A DNA stretch of 64,000 nt from Spinacia oleracea. Lineage: Eukaryota; Streptophyta; Magnoliopsida; Caryophyllales; Amaranthaceae. The translations under genes and the position numbers were made by a program. Below, piece by piece: positions 1 through 11,916 of this stretch. The stretch is from positions 19,492,001-19,556,000 of the forward strand of contig NC_079489.1 in NCBI RefSeq assembly GCF_020520425.1, given 5' to 3'. Under the pieces are notes generated by a model, which saw only the letters and a list, made by a program, of their open reading frames with translations, was not told the DNA's origin and did not search any database. Each line of letters opens with the position of its first letter. Position 1 is the first letter of the stretch.

Positions 1-107
1 GAACAATTTACAGAACATATAGGTTCACTTATTAGAACATATAAATTCAATTGTTAATATATTTATACCTATTTAAAAAAGAACTAATTTTGTTTCATAT
101 GTTGCAG

Positions 108-2944
108 GGATCCCGAACATCACACCAATCAAGAAACTGAAGTTAACACCAATGAAAAAAGCAATGATAATGGAAACCAAGAACAAGAGTCTGATCTCAC
201 TCAAGGACGGAAAGAGATTGTCAGGTTTAAGACAAAACATAATCTCTCAAATAGAAAACTAGTAGATTAATTAGACTTGAAATCAATAACATGTATGTTG
301 AATGTATCTGATTTTTGTCCAAAGATTGGTATTCATGTGACATGACAACAAAATGACAATCCCTTACCAGGTTGAAAGACTTATTAGAACACCAAGCTTA
401 ATTGATTAGAACATATGGAACAATTTACAGAACATATAGGTTCACTTATTAGAACATATAAATTCAATTGTTAAAATATTTATACCTATTTAAAAAAGAA
501 CTAATTTTGTTTCATATGTTGCAGGGATCCCGAAGATCACACCAATCAAGAAACTGAAGTTAACACCAATGAAAAAAGCAATGATAATGGAAACCAAGAA
601 AAAGAGTCTGATCTCACTAAAGGACGGAAAGAGACTGTCAGGTTTAAGACAAAACATAATCTCTCAAATAGAAAACAAGTAAATTAATTAGACTTGAATC
701 AATAACATGTATGTTGAATGTATTTGATTTTTGTCCAAAGATTGGTATTCATGTGTATCAATATGCAATAAGCTGGGACCTACTAAACTTTTCTATGTTT
801 TTTATATATAATTTGTACCATACCCATTCCCAAAATGGTTTTTAAGATTCTAATAATAGTTATAATCGGTGTTCCTGTTGCGATGTTCCTATATTTTTGT
901 TTTTTTTTGTAGTTTTCAAGGTTTAATCTAAAATAAATTCTTTCTTATATCTCTAAACATCACCTCTCACTGTGCTAGAACATATAGCTTAACTGCTTAG
1001 AACATTTAGCTTAACTGATTAGAACATATAAGAATAACGTACAGAACATATAGATTCACTTGTTAGGACATATAAATTTAATTGTTAGAACATATAAACA
1101 TATTTATAACATTAAGTTAATTTGTTTCATGTGTTGCAGGGAAACCGAAACTCAAACCAATGCAGAAACTGAACCTATCATTAATGAAGAAACCAATGCC
1201 AATGTAAACAAAGAACAAGAGGAAGTGAATCAGAAGAATGACAAAAGAAGGAAACATATTGCAAAAAGGAAACAAGGGAATGTAATTGTTGTTAGAGATG
1301 TCAAGAAGCACAAGTCTGCAGTTGTTGTGCACCCGGGATCAAAAGACTGTGTAGAAGTGGATAACAAATCAAAACCGGTGGAGAAGAAAAAGGCTAGACT
1401 TTTGGTCCAAAGAATACCACCAAATTGGTTCATGGCACTTATTCCTAAAATTCCGAGACAACACAGAGCTGCCATTAGGAAGATAGGCTTTGGTGCCTTC
1501 CTTGATTTAGATATTGGTGCCCACAAGTCTGCGTTTTCTGCTGAACTTGTAACAAGCTTAGACGCCAACAGAGTTAATTTGGTGATGGATAATAAAGAAG
1601 AAATAGATATTCAGTTGAAAGACATACACCTTGTGTACGGGCTTCCAATAGGAGGAAGGAAAATAGTGGAACCGAAGAAGGAAGAAGATGAAGAATGGGT
1701 TTCATTTCTGAGAACATGGAGGGGATTCTTTAACATGGAAAGTGGAAGTCCATACCTGTCAAAAGTATTAGATAGGTTGAATGAGTTATGTGAAAAAGAC
1801 TTGTGTGATGAATTTTTATGGCATTTCGTGGTGTGTGTAGTGAATACTTGTATATGCTCAACATCAAGACCGGAAGTGGCATACAAGTTTCTGTATAGCT
1901 GCATGGACATACAGAAAATTCCTGAATTAGACTGGTGCCATTACACTTTTGTAAATATGAAGATAGCTGCTGAAAAATGGAAAGGAGGAAATGCTTATTT
2001 CACTGGACCATTGCCTTTCTTACTGGTATGTACACTGCCCATAACATATAGTTTAAAAGTATAGAACAATTATGTTAACTGGTTAGAACACATACTTAAA
2101 TGTTTAGAACATATTCTTTTTCTGCTTAGAATATATATCTTAAGTTGCAGAACATATTCCTCAATAGGTTAGAACATGTTAAATAATTTGTTAGAACATA
2201 TTGATTAAGTTGTTAGAACATATTGATAAAGTTGTTAGAACATATAATTTTAATTGGTAGAATATCAATCTACAATGAAACATTTACTTAATTGAAATAG
2301 CCTATGAATTTTCTAGTTTGATCTTAAAGTCTTAAACTTGCTTGATTATTACAGATTAGGATTAAAAGTTGCCCTTCTCTGTTTTGAAAGTCGCTCTGCT
2401 TTTAGCAAAGAGTTTTGTCATTGCGTATGTCTTAATTACTTGAAGCAAAATATTTATAAATATTCAAACTCTATACAGATTACATATTTTGACCGGTTGC
2501 AAAGGGAGAAGATTGTGCAACCAAGAGAGTTCCCTCTCCTTTTAGTCTGGAATAGTGAGAGGATAGAAGAAAGAATGAAAATTGAAAACAAGAGGGGCTT
2601 TGGAAAGGGGGTTGTGCTCAAAAGAATAACTTATGAAGGATTACCAGAAGAACAAGTTGAAGAACACATATACCAGAAAGATCCTCACTTGCAAGCAGGC
2701 TCATCAACTTCATCCTACAACATTATGGTAAGTAACTGGAAACATAGAATTTAAATACTTACCATGCAAGTTAGTACACATGGTTAGAATATTCAGAACA
2801 TATTACTTAACTAGTTAGAACATATTGTTTGGTGATTCCAACATAATTGTTTTACCATAGAACAAGATAGTCTCTGGTTATGATTCTAGAATGCATTGCC
2901 GTCTATGGGATTTTGTATTTTCCATTTTTCTCACCCTTGATTGA
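108..2944 (+). CDS. MULE gene B, left-arm copy, 5' part outside window
   Basis: I read five exons: 108-224, 525-641, 1140-2025, 2479-2727 and 2861-2944. All have AG/GT borders and joining phases, and the last ends in TGA. The first two exons are tandem copies of one symmetric 117-nt exon rich in Asn, Gln and Glu. The large exon has basic stretches (KRRKHIAKRK, VEKKKARLLVQR), then a globular part with PPNWFMALIPKIP, IRKIGFGAFLDL and VYGLPIGGRK. This resembles the domain seen in Ulp1- and plant-mobile-domain-type proteins of plant MULEs. That assignment is from memory and only moderately sure. Exon 2479-2727 continues with YFDRLQREKIVQPREFPLLL. Start exons matching those at 11746-11916 would lie left of the window. 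Confidence 0.55.
341..757 (+). repeat. 417-bp tandem duplication carrying a gene B exon
   Basis: Sequence before 341 (copy 1, starting left of the window) is repeated at 341-757, offset 417 bp, including the 117-nt exon and its introns. The right arm shows the same pair, ending at 8732. The tandem duplication is therefore older than the inverted duplication. The exon is symmetric (phase 2/2), so duplication keeps the frame. Confidence 0.85.
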
Positions 2945-3140
2945 TGGTAATTGGTAATTTAGAACATATACAGTAACATGTTAGAACATATAGGAGTATT
3001 AATAGAACATTTGGTTTAAATACTTAGAACATATTACTTAACTAGTTAGAACATATTATTGTATTTGTTAGAACATATACAATAACAGGTTAGAACATGT
3101 AGGTTTAATTATTAGAACAATTAGATGAAATACTTAGAAC
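2049..3140. repeat. Interspersed TTAGAACATAT motif in gene B introns and 3' region (left arm)
   Basis: The 11-mer TTAGAACATAT and one-base variants recur every ~20-40 bp through the non-coding parts of the arm: 1-60, 395-470, 975-1100, 2060-2260, 2780-3140. They are nearly absent from exons. The mirror arm shows it as ATATGTTCTAA, and the transposase intron 3797-4021 also has ATGTTCTRA copies. The pattern looks like a protein-binding array more than an ordinary tandem repeat, because the spacers differ. Confidence 0.75.
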
Positions 3141-3158
3141 AAACCATGTTATAAAAAC

Positions 3159-3545
3159 TTATAACTTACAATTTTCTTTCACTTTATGTGGGCAATTCCG
3201 GATATCATGGTAACCAAGCTCTCCACAACCTCTACATAACCTTTTCTTCTTTTGGCTTTGCTCAATTGCCTTTTTCTTGTCACCTTTCAATCGTTTGTCA
3301 CTACCTGTACCTGGAACATGAACCCCCGTGCCTTTGTTCTTTGAAATTTTAGGCGGCTTAACCACAATTTCAGTAGGAAGGGTAGCTCCAATCAGTAGCT
3401 CGATGTCTGTTGCTTTGCTAGGAGAACCATTGTTTTCATGATTGTTAGAACTCTTCTTAGCTTCCAAGTTTAACCTTAAACCTTTTAAATTCTTCACAAG
3501 ATCAGTAAGATCTTCTTCATTACCCTGAGCCAAACTCACACATGT
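3159..3545 (-). pseudogene. Second copy of the FAR1 transposase 3' end, in the left arm
   Basis: This repeats the last ~129 codons of the transposase (from LAQGNEEDLTDLVKNLKG to the CCHC knuckle CRGCGELGYHDIRNC and the stop) on the opposite strand. It differs from the 5094-5480 copy by a few residues (KKKA for KEKA, CPHK for CSHK). It has no upstream coding sequence and is a by-product of the inverted duplication. Confidence 0.85.
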
Positions 3546-5480
3546 GTTGGTGCATCCAAGCAAGATTTCAAAAAAATTCATAGAGATTTGAAGGCTTACA
3601 TTGAAGGATCGGATGCCCAAATGTTTGTGAATAACTTTCAGAACAGGAAGTTGTTATGGAGTGCATTTTTCTTTGACTATGAGGTGGATGAAGACGAGCA
3701 ACTTTGTAAAGCTTTTTGGGCAGATCCTATATGTAGAAAGAATTATGCACTCTTTGGTGATATGGTTTCTTTTGACACCACATTTCAAACAAATAGGTAA
3801 TTTCTTGTCATGTTCTGAATTCATCTAAATTTTGTTCTACATAATATTCATGATGTTCTAAGTTAAAATCTTCATGTTTTAAACATTACTCATCAAGTTC
3901 TGAATGCATGGTTATCTTGTTCTAATAACTGTACATATGTTCTAAATATTATTCAGCATGTTCTATATAACTATTCATATGTTCTGAACATTATACTGAA
4001 TGTTCTGAAATTTGTTTTTAGGTATAATATGATATTTGGCCCATTTACTAGAGTTGATCACCACAAGAAGTGTGTTACTTTTGGTGCTGCTTTAATAGCC
4101 CATGAGGACATCGTGTCTTTTGAGTGGGTTTTTAGAACTTTCCTCAAGGCAATGGGAGGTAATGAGCCAGCTTGTTTGATTACGGATGAAGATCCGGCAA
4201 TGAAAATAACTATTCCTAAAGTGTTTCAGACCGCTGAGCATAGGTTTTGTATGTGGCATATAATGAAAAAAATGCCTGAGAAAGTCGGCCGTCAGATTAC
4301 GCAAGAGACTGAGTTTCTTAATAAAATTTGCAAATGTGTTTGGAGTGAAGAGATTGAGCCAACAGAATTTGAAGAGAAATGGGGAAAGGTTCTTGCTAAG
4401 TTCAAGCTTCAAGACCATGAGTGGTTGAAGTAGTTGTATGAGAAGCGTCAAATGTGGATCCCAGCATACTTTAGAGATTCGTTTCTATGTGGTATCATGA
4501 GGACTACATCAAGGTCAGAGAGTGAGAACAATTTTTATACAAAGTTTACCAATCCCCATCTCACTCTAGTAGAGTTTTACATGATATTTGAGAGTGCATT
4601 GGATGCTCAAAGACATACTCAAGGTCAATTTGACAATGATTCTAAACACAAGCATCCAGAATGTAAGACTTCCTTTGCATTAGAGAAACATGCTTCTAAA
4701 ATCTACACTGTTTCAGTCTTTTATGATTTTCAAGAGGAGCTCGAGATTGGTTGCTTTCAATGTGGACTTGAGGAGTACAAGAAAGAAAATGGGTTTGATA
4801 TCTTTACCATTAGAGAAGGATGTAGAATAAGAAAGTTTGATGTTAGTTTTAACCCGGCTACCCTAGATAGTAAGTGTATGTGCAAGATGTTTGAGAGGTT
4901 AGGGATTCCGCACATGGTTTGGGTGTGGAAGGAAAAGATGATTGAGTATATTCCTGATGCTTATGTGCTAAATAGGTGGACTAGTTTGGCAACTAAAACG
5001 CCAATTTTTGATTTAGAAGGAAATATCTTGGAGGCATGTGTTAACTTTGTTGATTGTAAAAGAATGTTAAATGAGTTATGGTCAGAAATTCATACATGTG
5101 TGAGTTTGGCTCAGGGTAATGAAGAAGATCTTACTGATCTTGTGAAGAATTTAAAAGGTTTAAGGTTAAACTTGGAAGCTAAGAAGAGTTCTAACAATCA
5201 TGAAAACAATGGTTCTCCTAGCAAAGCAACAGACATCGAGCTACTGATTGGAGCTACCCTTCCTACTGAAATTGTGGTTAAGCCGCCTAAAATTTCAAAG
5301 AACAAAGGCACGGGGGTTCATGTTCCAGGTACAGGTAGTGACAAACGATTGAAAGGTGACAAGGAAAAGGCAATTGAGCAAAGCCAAAAGAAGAAAAGGT
5401 TATGTAGAGGTTGTGGAGAGCTTGGTTACCATGATATCCGAAATTGCTCACATAAAGTGAAAGAAAATTGTAAGTTATAA
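3546..5480 (+). pseudogene. FAR1/FHY3-type MULE transposase, N-terminally truncated, one in-frame stop
   Basis: Reading starts at the arm junction with ASKQDFKKIHRDLKAYIEGS, the linker after the FAR1 DNA-binding domain, which is missing. Exon 1 ends at 3796. An intron (3797-4021) splits the Arg codon of FDTTFQTNRYN. Exon 2 carries the MULE DDE domain (FDTTFQ with the first Asp; LITDEDPAMK with the second; FCMWHIMKKMPEK). A TAG at 4431-4433 interrupts EWLK*LYEKRQMWIPAYFRD. The frame then stays open through a SWIM-like region (CMCKMFERLGIPHMVWVWKE; its usual His is not in the standard place) and a CCHC knuckle (CRGCGELGYHDIRNC) to the stop at 5480. Without the N-terminus and with the stop, this copy is unlikely to be active. 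Confidence 0.85.
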
Positions 5481-8400
5481 GTTTTTATAACATGGTTTGT
5501 TCTAAGTATTTCTTCTAATTGTTCTAATAATTAAACCTACATGTTCTAACCTGTTATTGTATATGTTCTAACAAATACAATAATATGTTCTAACTAGTTA
5601 AGTAATATGTTCTAAGTATTTAAACCAAATGTTCTATTAATACTCCTATATGTTCTAACATGTTACTGTATATGTTCTAAATTACCAATTACCATCAATC
5701 AAGGGTGAGAAAAATGGAAAATACAAAATCCCATAGACGGCAATGCATTCTAGAATCATAACCAGAGACTATCTTGTTCTATGGTAAAACAATTATGTTG
5801 GAATCACCAAACAATATGTTCTAACTAGTTAAGTAATATGTTCTGAATATTCTAACCATGTGTACTAACTTGCATGGTAAGTATTTAAATTCTATGTTTC
5901 CAGTTACTTACCATAATGTTGTAGGATGAAGTTGATGAGCCTGCTTGCAAGTGAGGATCTTTCTGGTATATGTGTTCTTCAACTTGTTCTTCTGGTAATC
6001 CTTCATAAGTTATTCTTTTGAGCACAACCCCCTTTCCAAAGCCCCTCTTGTTTTTAATCTTCATTCTTTCTTCTATCCTCTCACTATTCCAGACTAAAAG
6101 GAGATGGAACTCTCTTGGTTGCACAATCTTCTCCCTTTGCAACCGGTCAAAATATGTAATCTGTATAGAGTTTGAATATTTAGAAATATTTTTCTTCAAG
6201 TAATTAAGACATACGCAATGACAAAACTCTTTGCTAAAAGCAGAGCGACTTTCAAAACAGAGAAGGGCAACTTTTAATCCTAATCTGTAATAATCAAGCA
6301 AGTTTAAGACTTTAAGATCAAACTAGCAAATTCATAGGCTATTTCAATTAAGTAAATGTTTCATTGTAGATTGATATTCTACCAATTAAAACTATATGTT
6401 CTAACAACTTTATCAATATGTTCTAACAACTTAATCAATATGTTCTAACAAATTATTTAACATGTTCTAACCTATTGAGGAATATGTTCTGCAACTTAAG
6501 ATATATATTTTAAGCAGAAAAAGAATATGTTCTCAACATTTAAGTATGTGTTCTAACCAGTTAACATAATTGTTCTATACTTTTAAACTATATGTTATGG
6601 GCAGTGTACATACCAGTAAGAAAGGCAATGGTCCAGTGAAATAAGCATTTCCTCCTTTCCATTTTTCAGCAGCTATCTTCATATTTACAAAAGTGTAATG
6701 GCACCAGTCTAATTCAGGAATTTTCTGTATGTCCATGCAGCTATACAGAAACTTGTATGCCACTTCCGGTCTTGATGTTGAGCATATACAAGTATTCACT
6801 ACACACACCACGAAATGCCATAAAAATTCATCACACAAGTCTTTTTCACATAACTCATTCAACCTATCTAATACTTTTGACAGGTATGGACTTCCACTTT
6901 CCATGTTAAAGAATCCCCTCCATGTTCTCAGAAATGAAACCCATTCTTCATCTTCTTCCTTCTTCGGTTCCACTATTTTCCTTCCTCCTATTGGAAGCCC
7001 GTACACAAGGTGTATGTCTTTCAACTGAATATCTATTTCTTCTTTATTATCCATCACCAAATTAACTCTGTTGGCGTCTAAGCTTGTTACAAGTTCAGCA
7101 GAAAACGCAGACTTGTGGGCACCAATATCTAAATCAAGGAAGGCACCAAAGCCTATCTTCCTAATGGCAGCTCTGTGTTGTCTCGGAATTTTAGGAATAA
7201 GTGCCATGAACCAATTTGGTGGTATTCTTTGGACCAAAAGTCTAGCCTTTTTCTTCTCCACCGGTTTTGATTTGTTATCCACTTCTACACAGTCTTTTGA
7301 TCCCGGGTGCACAACAACTGCAGACTTGTGCTTCTTGACATCTCTAACAACAATTACATTCCCTTGTTTCCTTTTTGCAATATGTTTCCTTCTTTTGTCA
7401 TTCTTCTGATTCACTTCCTCTTGTTCTTTGTTTACATTGGCATTGGTTTCTTCATTAATGATAGGTTCAGTTTCTGCATTGGTTTGAGTTTCGGTTTCCC
7501 TGCAACACATGAAACAAATTAACTTAATGTTATAAATATGTTTATATGTTCTAACAATTAAATTTATATGTCCTAACAAGTGAATCTATATGTTCTGTAC
7601 GTTATTCTTATATGTTCTAATCAGTTAAGCTAAATGTTCTAAGCAGTTAAGCTATATGTTCTAGCACAGTGAGAGGTGATGTTTAGAGAGATAAGAAAGA
7701 ATTTATTTTAGATTAAACCTTGAAAACTACTTAAGTCATAGAACTACAAAACAAAACAACAATATAGGAACATCGCAACAGGAACACTGATTATAACTAT
7801 TATTAGAATCTTAAAAACCATTTTGGGAATGGGTATGGTACAAATTATATATAAAAAACATAGAAAAGTTTAGTAGGTCCCAGCTTATTGCATATTGATA
7901 CACATGAATACCAATCTTTGGACAAAAATCAAATACATTCAACATACATGTTATTGATTCAAGTCTAATTAATTTACTTGTTTTCTATTTGAGAGATTAT
8001 GTTTTGTCTTAAACCTGACAGTCTCTTTCCGTCCTTTAGTGAGATCAGACTCTTGTTCTTGGTTTCCATTATCATTGCTTTTTTCATTGGTGTTAACTTC
8101 AGTTTCTTGATTGGTGTGATCTTCGGGATCCCTGCAACATATGAAACAAAATTAGTTCTTTTTTAAATAGGTATAAATATTTTAACAATTGAATTTATAT
8201 GTTCTAATAAGTGAACCTATATGTTCTGTAAATTGTTCCATATGTTCTAATCAATTAAGCTTGGTGTTCTAATAAGTCTTTCAACCTGGTAAGGGATTGT
8301 CATTTTGTTGTCATGTCACATGAATACCAATCTTTGGACAAAAATCAGATACATTCAACATACATGTTATTGATTTCAAGTCTAATTAATCTACTAGTTT

Positions 8401-8732
8401 TCTATTTGAGAGATTATGTTTTGTCTTAAACCTGACAATCTCTTTCCGTCCTTGAGTGAGATCAGACTCTTGTTCTTGGTTTCCATTATCATTGCTTTTT
8501 TCATTGGTGTTAACTTCAGTTTCTTGATTGGTGTGATGTTCGGGATCCCTGCAACATATGAAACAAAATTAGTTCTTTTTTAAATAGGTATAAATATATT
8601 AACAATTGAATTTATATGTTCTAATAAGTGAACCTATATGTTCTGTAAATTGTTCCATATGTTCTAATCAATTAAGCTAGGTGTTCTAATAAGTCTTTCA
8701 ACCTGGTAAGAGATTGTCATTTTGTTGTCATG
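5094..8732 (-). repeat. Right arm of the MULE dyad
   Basis: This is the inverted copy of the left arm. It continues past the mirror of base 1 to 8732, where the 417-bp exon repeat ends. What lies further out on the left side is outside the window, so the full arm length is unknown. Confidence 0.88.
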
Positions 8733-11700
8733 TTTTGGTTGTTACCGGTGAATGGTGTCTGGTATAAGAGTAATGTAGGATAAACTTAAAAGCACAAGGT
8801 ATATCAGAGTTTTATGAATATCAAGAACATGCAAAGGAGGCTTCTGAGGCTGGGTTTGTGAAGGCATAAAATGCTGCCAATTCTGTGATTTATGTTTATC
8901 AGATAGGATTCAAATTGCAGATAATTTATGCATAAAATGCTGCCAATTCTGGCCATGTATTGTCCTCTAAACATGATGCTATCATTCTACCACTAACATC
9001 ACCAACTGTATTCCATATTTAAGAATATTTCGATTCTTTCTGCACATGGTGCTTAATGTACAAGGAATCAGAACTTTAGCAATAAAACTAAAACGTAGTC
9101 AAGACGTAAAAATGGATCAAATTCAAGAACCTGCTTCTGGCCATATATGATTTAAAAGTTTACATTTCAAAAAAGGTAAAACCATACAGGACATGGATCA
9201 AAGAATAATAATCATTAGGACATTAATGAAATCATTACAAGCTCCATACAGAGCTGCCTAGATCCGCTTTCTACCTCTATCTCTTATCAGCTCAGCTTAC
9301 ATAATTGATAGTGGAAAGTGCAGATAACAACAATTTCCCACAACCATAAGTAATCCTACCTTGGCTGACCCTCAACAGATTAATCAGTACAATATCAGTC
9401 ACGTATTACAAAAAAAAAATTAGAGACTGTTGAAACTGATTCAATATACATGGACATTCGATATTCTGGGAATCAAGCCAAATGACACAAAATAAAGACA
9501 TAATCTGTAATAAACAATACCATTTTATCAAAGGAAAACTAAAACTCTAATTAAGGTAATAAAATATAATTATCGTTCAATTAAGATCTGCTTAAAATTG
9601 ATCATAAAGCCCAAAAATTCTATTTCAATCATCCACTGCATATATAATATATTTGCCGCAAGTATTCTTACTAATCAACCCTAACTGACAAATAAACAGA
9701 GGAATACAATGATCCCAGTGTTCTGTTGTCCCTACCCCCTACCCCCAGCCCCTTTCTCCGCCAGCTATATCTCCTCTCCTTTTGAAGAAAGATCAATATC
9801 AATAAATTAGGTGATTGTTGTTGGTCAATATGATGGTCATGAATGAATGAACTTGAGAATCAGCAACTGATTTATGAGCCTACTTAATATTAATGGCGGA
9901 ATATTTAGAGGTTTATGAGCCTGATTTATCTGCATATTTAGAGGTTTCACCTCAGTCCAGCAACAGCAAATAGAGCAAACGTTTTTTTCTTTCCCAACCA
10001 CTAAAAGCTGAAATGACCTTGGTTTTGCCTATAAAGTAAACATGGCAGTAATGAATTGTATGTAGCAGTAGTCAAGGTGATGTATGGAATTTTTTACAAG
10101 CAGGTAGCAGCTATAGTGAAAACAGAACTTGGACTCTATTATTGACATAGGAACATAGTAGAACTGTAGAAGGGAGGGGTAGAGGACCATAGCCAAGTTT
10201 ATATTAATTTATCAAATTTGCAGCTTCTTCTTCAAATCTGGAAAACTGATATCCTAGTAATCCTACACATTATTCAATCGGGGATAACATCTCAATCTTA
10301 TTACTATCAATCCTTGATGAACAAAGGAACAAAGAAGCACCTTCAGTCCTTCACACACAGCCAGTCACAACTAGTAACATGCCTTCGTATAAATGGCTCA
10401 CTCGCAACAAATTCGGTTCAATAAAACAAATGAAAATTGACTCTAATATTGCAACTAACAAATGGAGTGCCAAATATATTGTTAAGACCCTATTAATACC
10501 CCTAGGCTCAGCCTCTCCGCTCTATTTTGAGTCTTTCAACAATGCAGTATCATCACCGCCATAACAAAACCTCAAATCCATCATTATAATATCGGGGAAT
10601 CAACACCAAGCTTTTCTGATTAACAATGTTATAAATAAGTCAAGTTTGGAGAAATTAACTCCAACAAACAACAATATCAAAAGGAAAACTATGGCAATTA
10701 AACCACCCCATTATTCCTAAACATTGGATGATAGGAGCAATTAGAAAGCATTTGGAAACATTATGTAGATGAAAACATATAAATCAAGAAGTAAAACTTA
10801 TAAAATTGAAGAAAGCTTAGTCAGACAAGAATATGAAGGCCACAACTACACTGATATCAGAAATAGAAACTGCTAATGTTTCTTCACATCACCACAATTG
10901 AAATAGAGTTTAAAGTTGATTAGTTTGGTTATCTTACACAATACATGTCATTAGTCCCATCCCTAAGGCAGAGTACAACCCAAATCTTGTTCTTTGTATT
11001 GAATAGAAAGAAAACTACATGGTAGTAGATTAGGGATGATTGAATTGCATAATACTTGTAGTTAAGAGCAAACAAAAAGTTGAAAGTGGTCAAGTTATTT
11101 GTCTGATGCTTGATATTTTAGAACTGAAAATATTAGTGAAGCTTTCATTGTGCCTAAAATGGTTAGCAAGCCCCATGAGACAACAACATATATAGAATAA
11201 CAGTATTACTCAATATTATCATCAAACAAACATGATATAGATTCAACTAGAACAAGAAGCACCCAATTTCTATGATGTTCTACACAATGATCTATGATGT
11301 TCTACATTCTTAACCTTCATGTTCTAAAGTATTGAGAGTATAAAGTATTACTCTTAATTGTTCATGATGTCGTTCAGAAGTGATTGCGGGACAACTGGCT
11401 CCGTTTCTTTGGCGCGTTCATTCTTATTCCTTCTGTTTAAAATTTCAAATAAAAAATATCAAAAAATGTTGAAAATATCTTAAAATTCTCAATTCTCAAA
11501 ATAATTCAAAAAATTACAAATTAATTTCTTTTAAAAATACTGAAAATTCATTAAAAAATTTCAGAATAATATAGGATGATGTTAATAAAAATTCATAAAA
11601 ATATCAACATCGCTAGAAACATACAAAAATTCGCAGACTAAAAATTACAAAAATAATTCCGAAAATTACGAAAAAATTACAAAAATTACAAAAATTACGG

Positions 11701-11916
11701 AATTAATAAATAAAATTCGCTACAATTAAAGCACCGAATTCTTACTCTTCAGTATCGACTGGATTTGTTGCTTGTTTGTCGTGTTTGTGTTTGCTAAAAA
11801 TCGAAATTTAACAAAAATTATCTTCAATTAATGTATATATACTACGAACGAAGTTCGAAATTAGGTTACAAATTCGCTTACCTTCGTCGTTCGTATTGGT
11901 TTCGTACTCCAGTCAT
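5695..11916 (-). CDS. MULE gene B, right-arm copy, seven-exon model (511 codons)
   Basis: Exons in transcript order are 11882-11916 (ATG at 11914-11916), 11746-11793, 8432-8548, 8015-8131, 6614-7499, 5912-6160 and 5695-5778 (stop). All borders are GT-AG. The first exons all break in phase 2, and the coding sum is 1536 nt, so the whole joins in frame. The product starts MTGVRNQYERR, passes two copies of a DPExHTNQETEVNTNE-type segment, then the basic linker and the globular region. Function is unknown. By position it is a MULE accessory gene like mudrB or VANDAL VANB/VANC, but I see no sequence proof of homology. The link of the first two exons to the rest across a 3.2 kb intron is inferred. 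An alternative third exon at 11354-11432 would end the protein early. The near identity with the left copy points to recent duplication or conversion. Confidence 0.5.
8733..11353. other. Non-coding AT-rich stretch, probably the long intron of gene B
   Basis: No supported gene. It lies between exon 11746-11793 and exon 8432-8548 of gene B. A 22-bp direct repeat (gcataaaatgctgccaattc core) occurs near 8864 and 8929. Three ATGTTCTA motifs reappear at 11274-11330. Confidence 0.5.
11354..11432 (-). CDS. Possible alternative terminal exon of gene B
   Basis: After a cag acceptor at 11433-11435 the reading continues in the phase left by exon 11746-11793: RNKNERAKETEPVVPQSLLN, then DIMNN and stop at 11354-11356. 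Joined to exons 1-2 this gives a 53-residue protein. Its KETEPV segment echoes the ETE-repeat exons of gene B. It may be a decoy or short-isoform exon that is skipped in the long form. Confidence 0.4.

Larger units (their letters stand above)
1..3545 (+). repeat. Left arm of the MULE dyad (inverted copy of 5094-8655)
   Basis: Base 1 pairs with 8655, and 3545 pairs with 5094, where the shared sequence ends just after tgagccaaactcacacatgt. The arms are almost identical, and the long open exon 1140-2025 gives the same protein in both. The left copy lacks 17 bp near 912 that the right copy has at about 7727-7745. Confidence 0.9.

Noticed and set aside
1060-1139. N-terminal extension of the large gene B exon (MLGHINLIV...)
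   Set aside because: It starts from a TTG in intron sequence with AGAACATAT motifs; the acceptor at 1137-1139 marks the real exon start. The same applies to the frame beginning at 2338.
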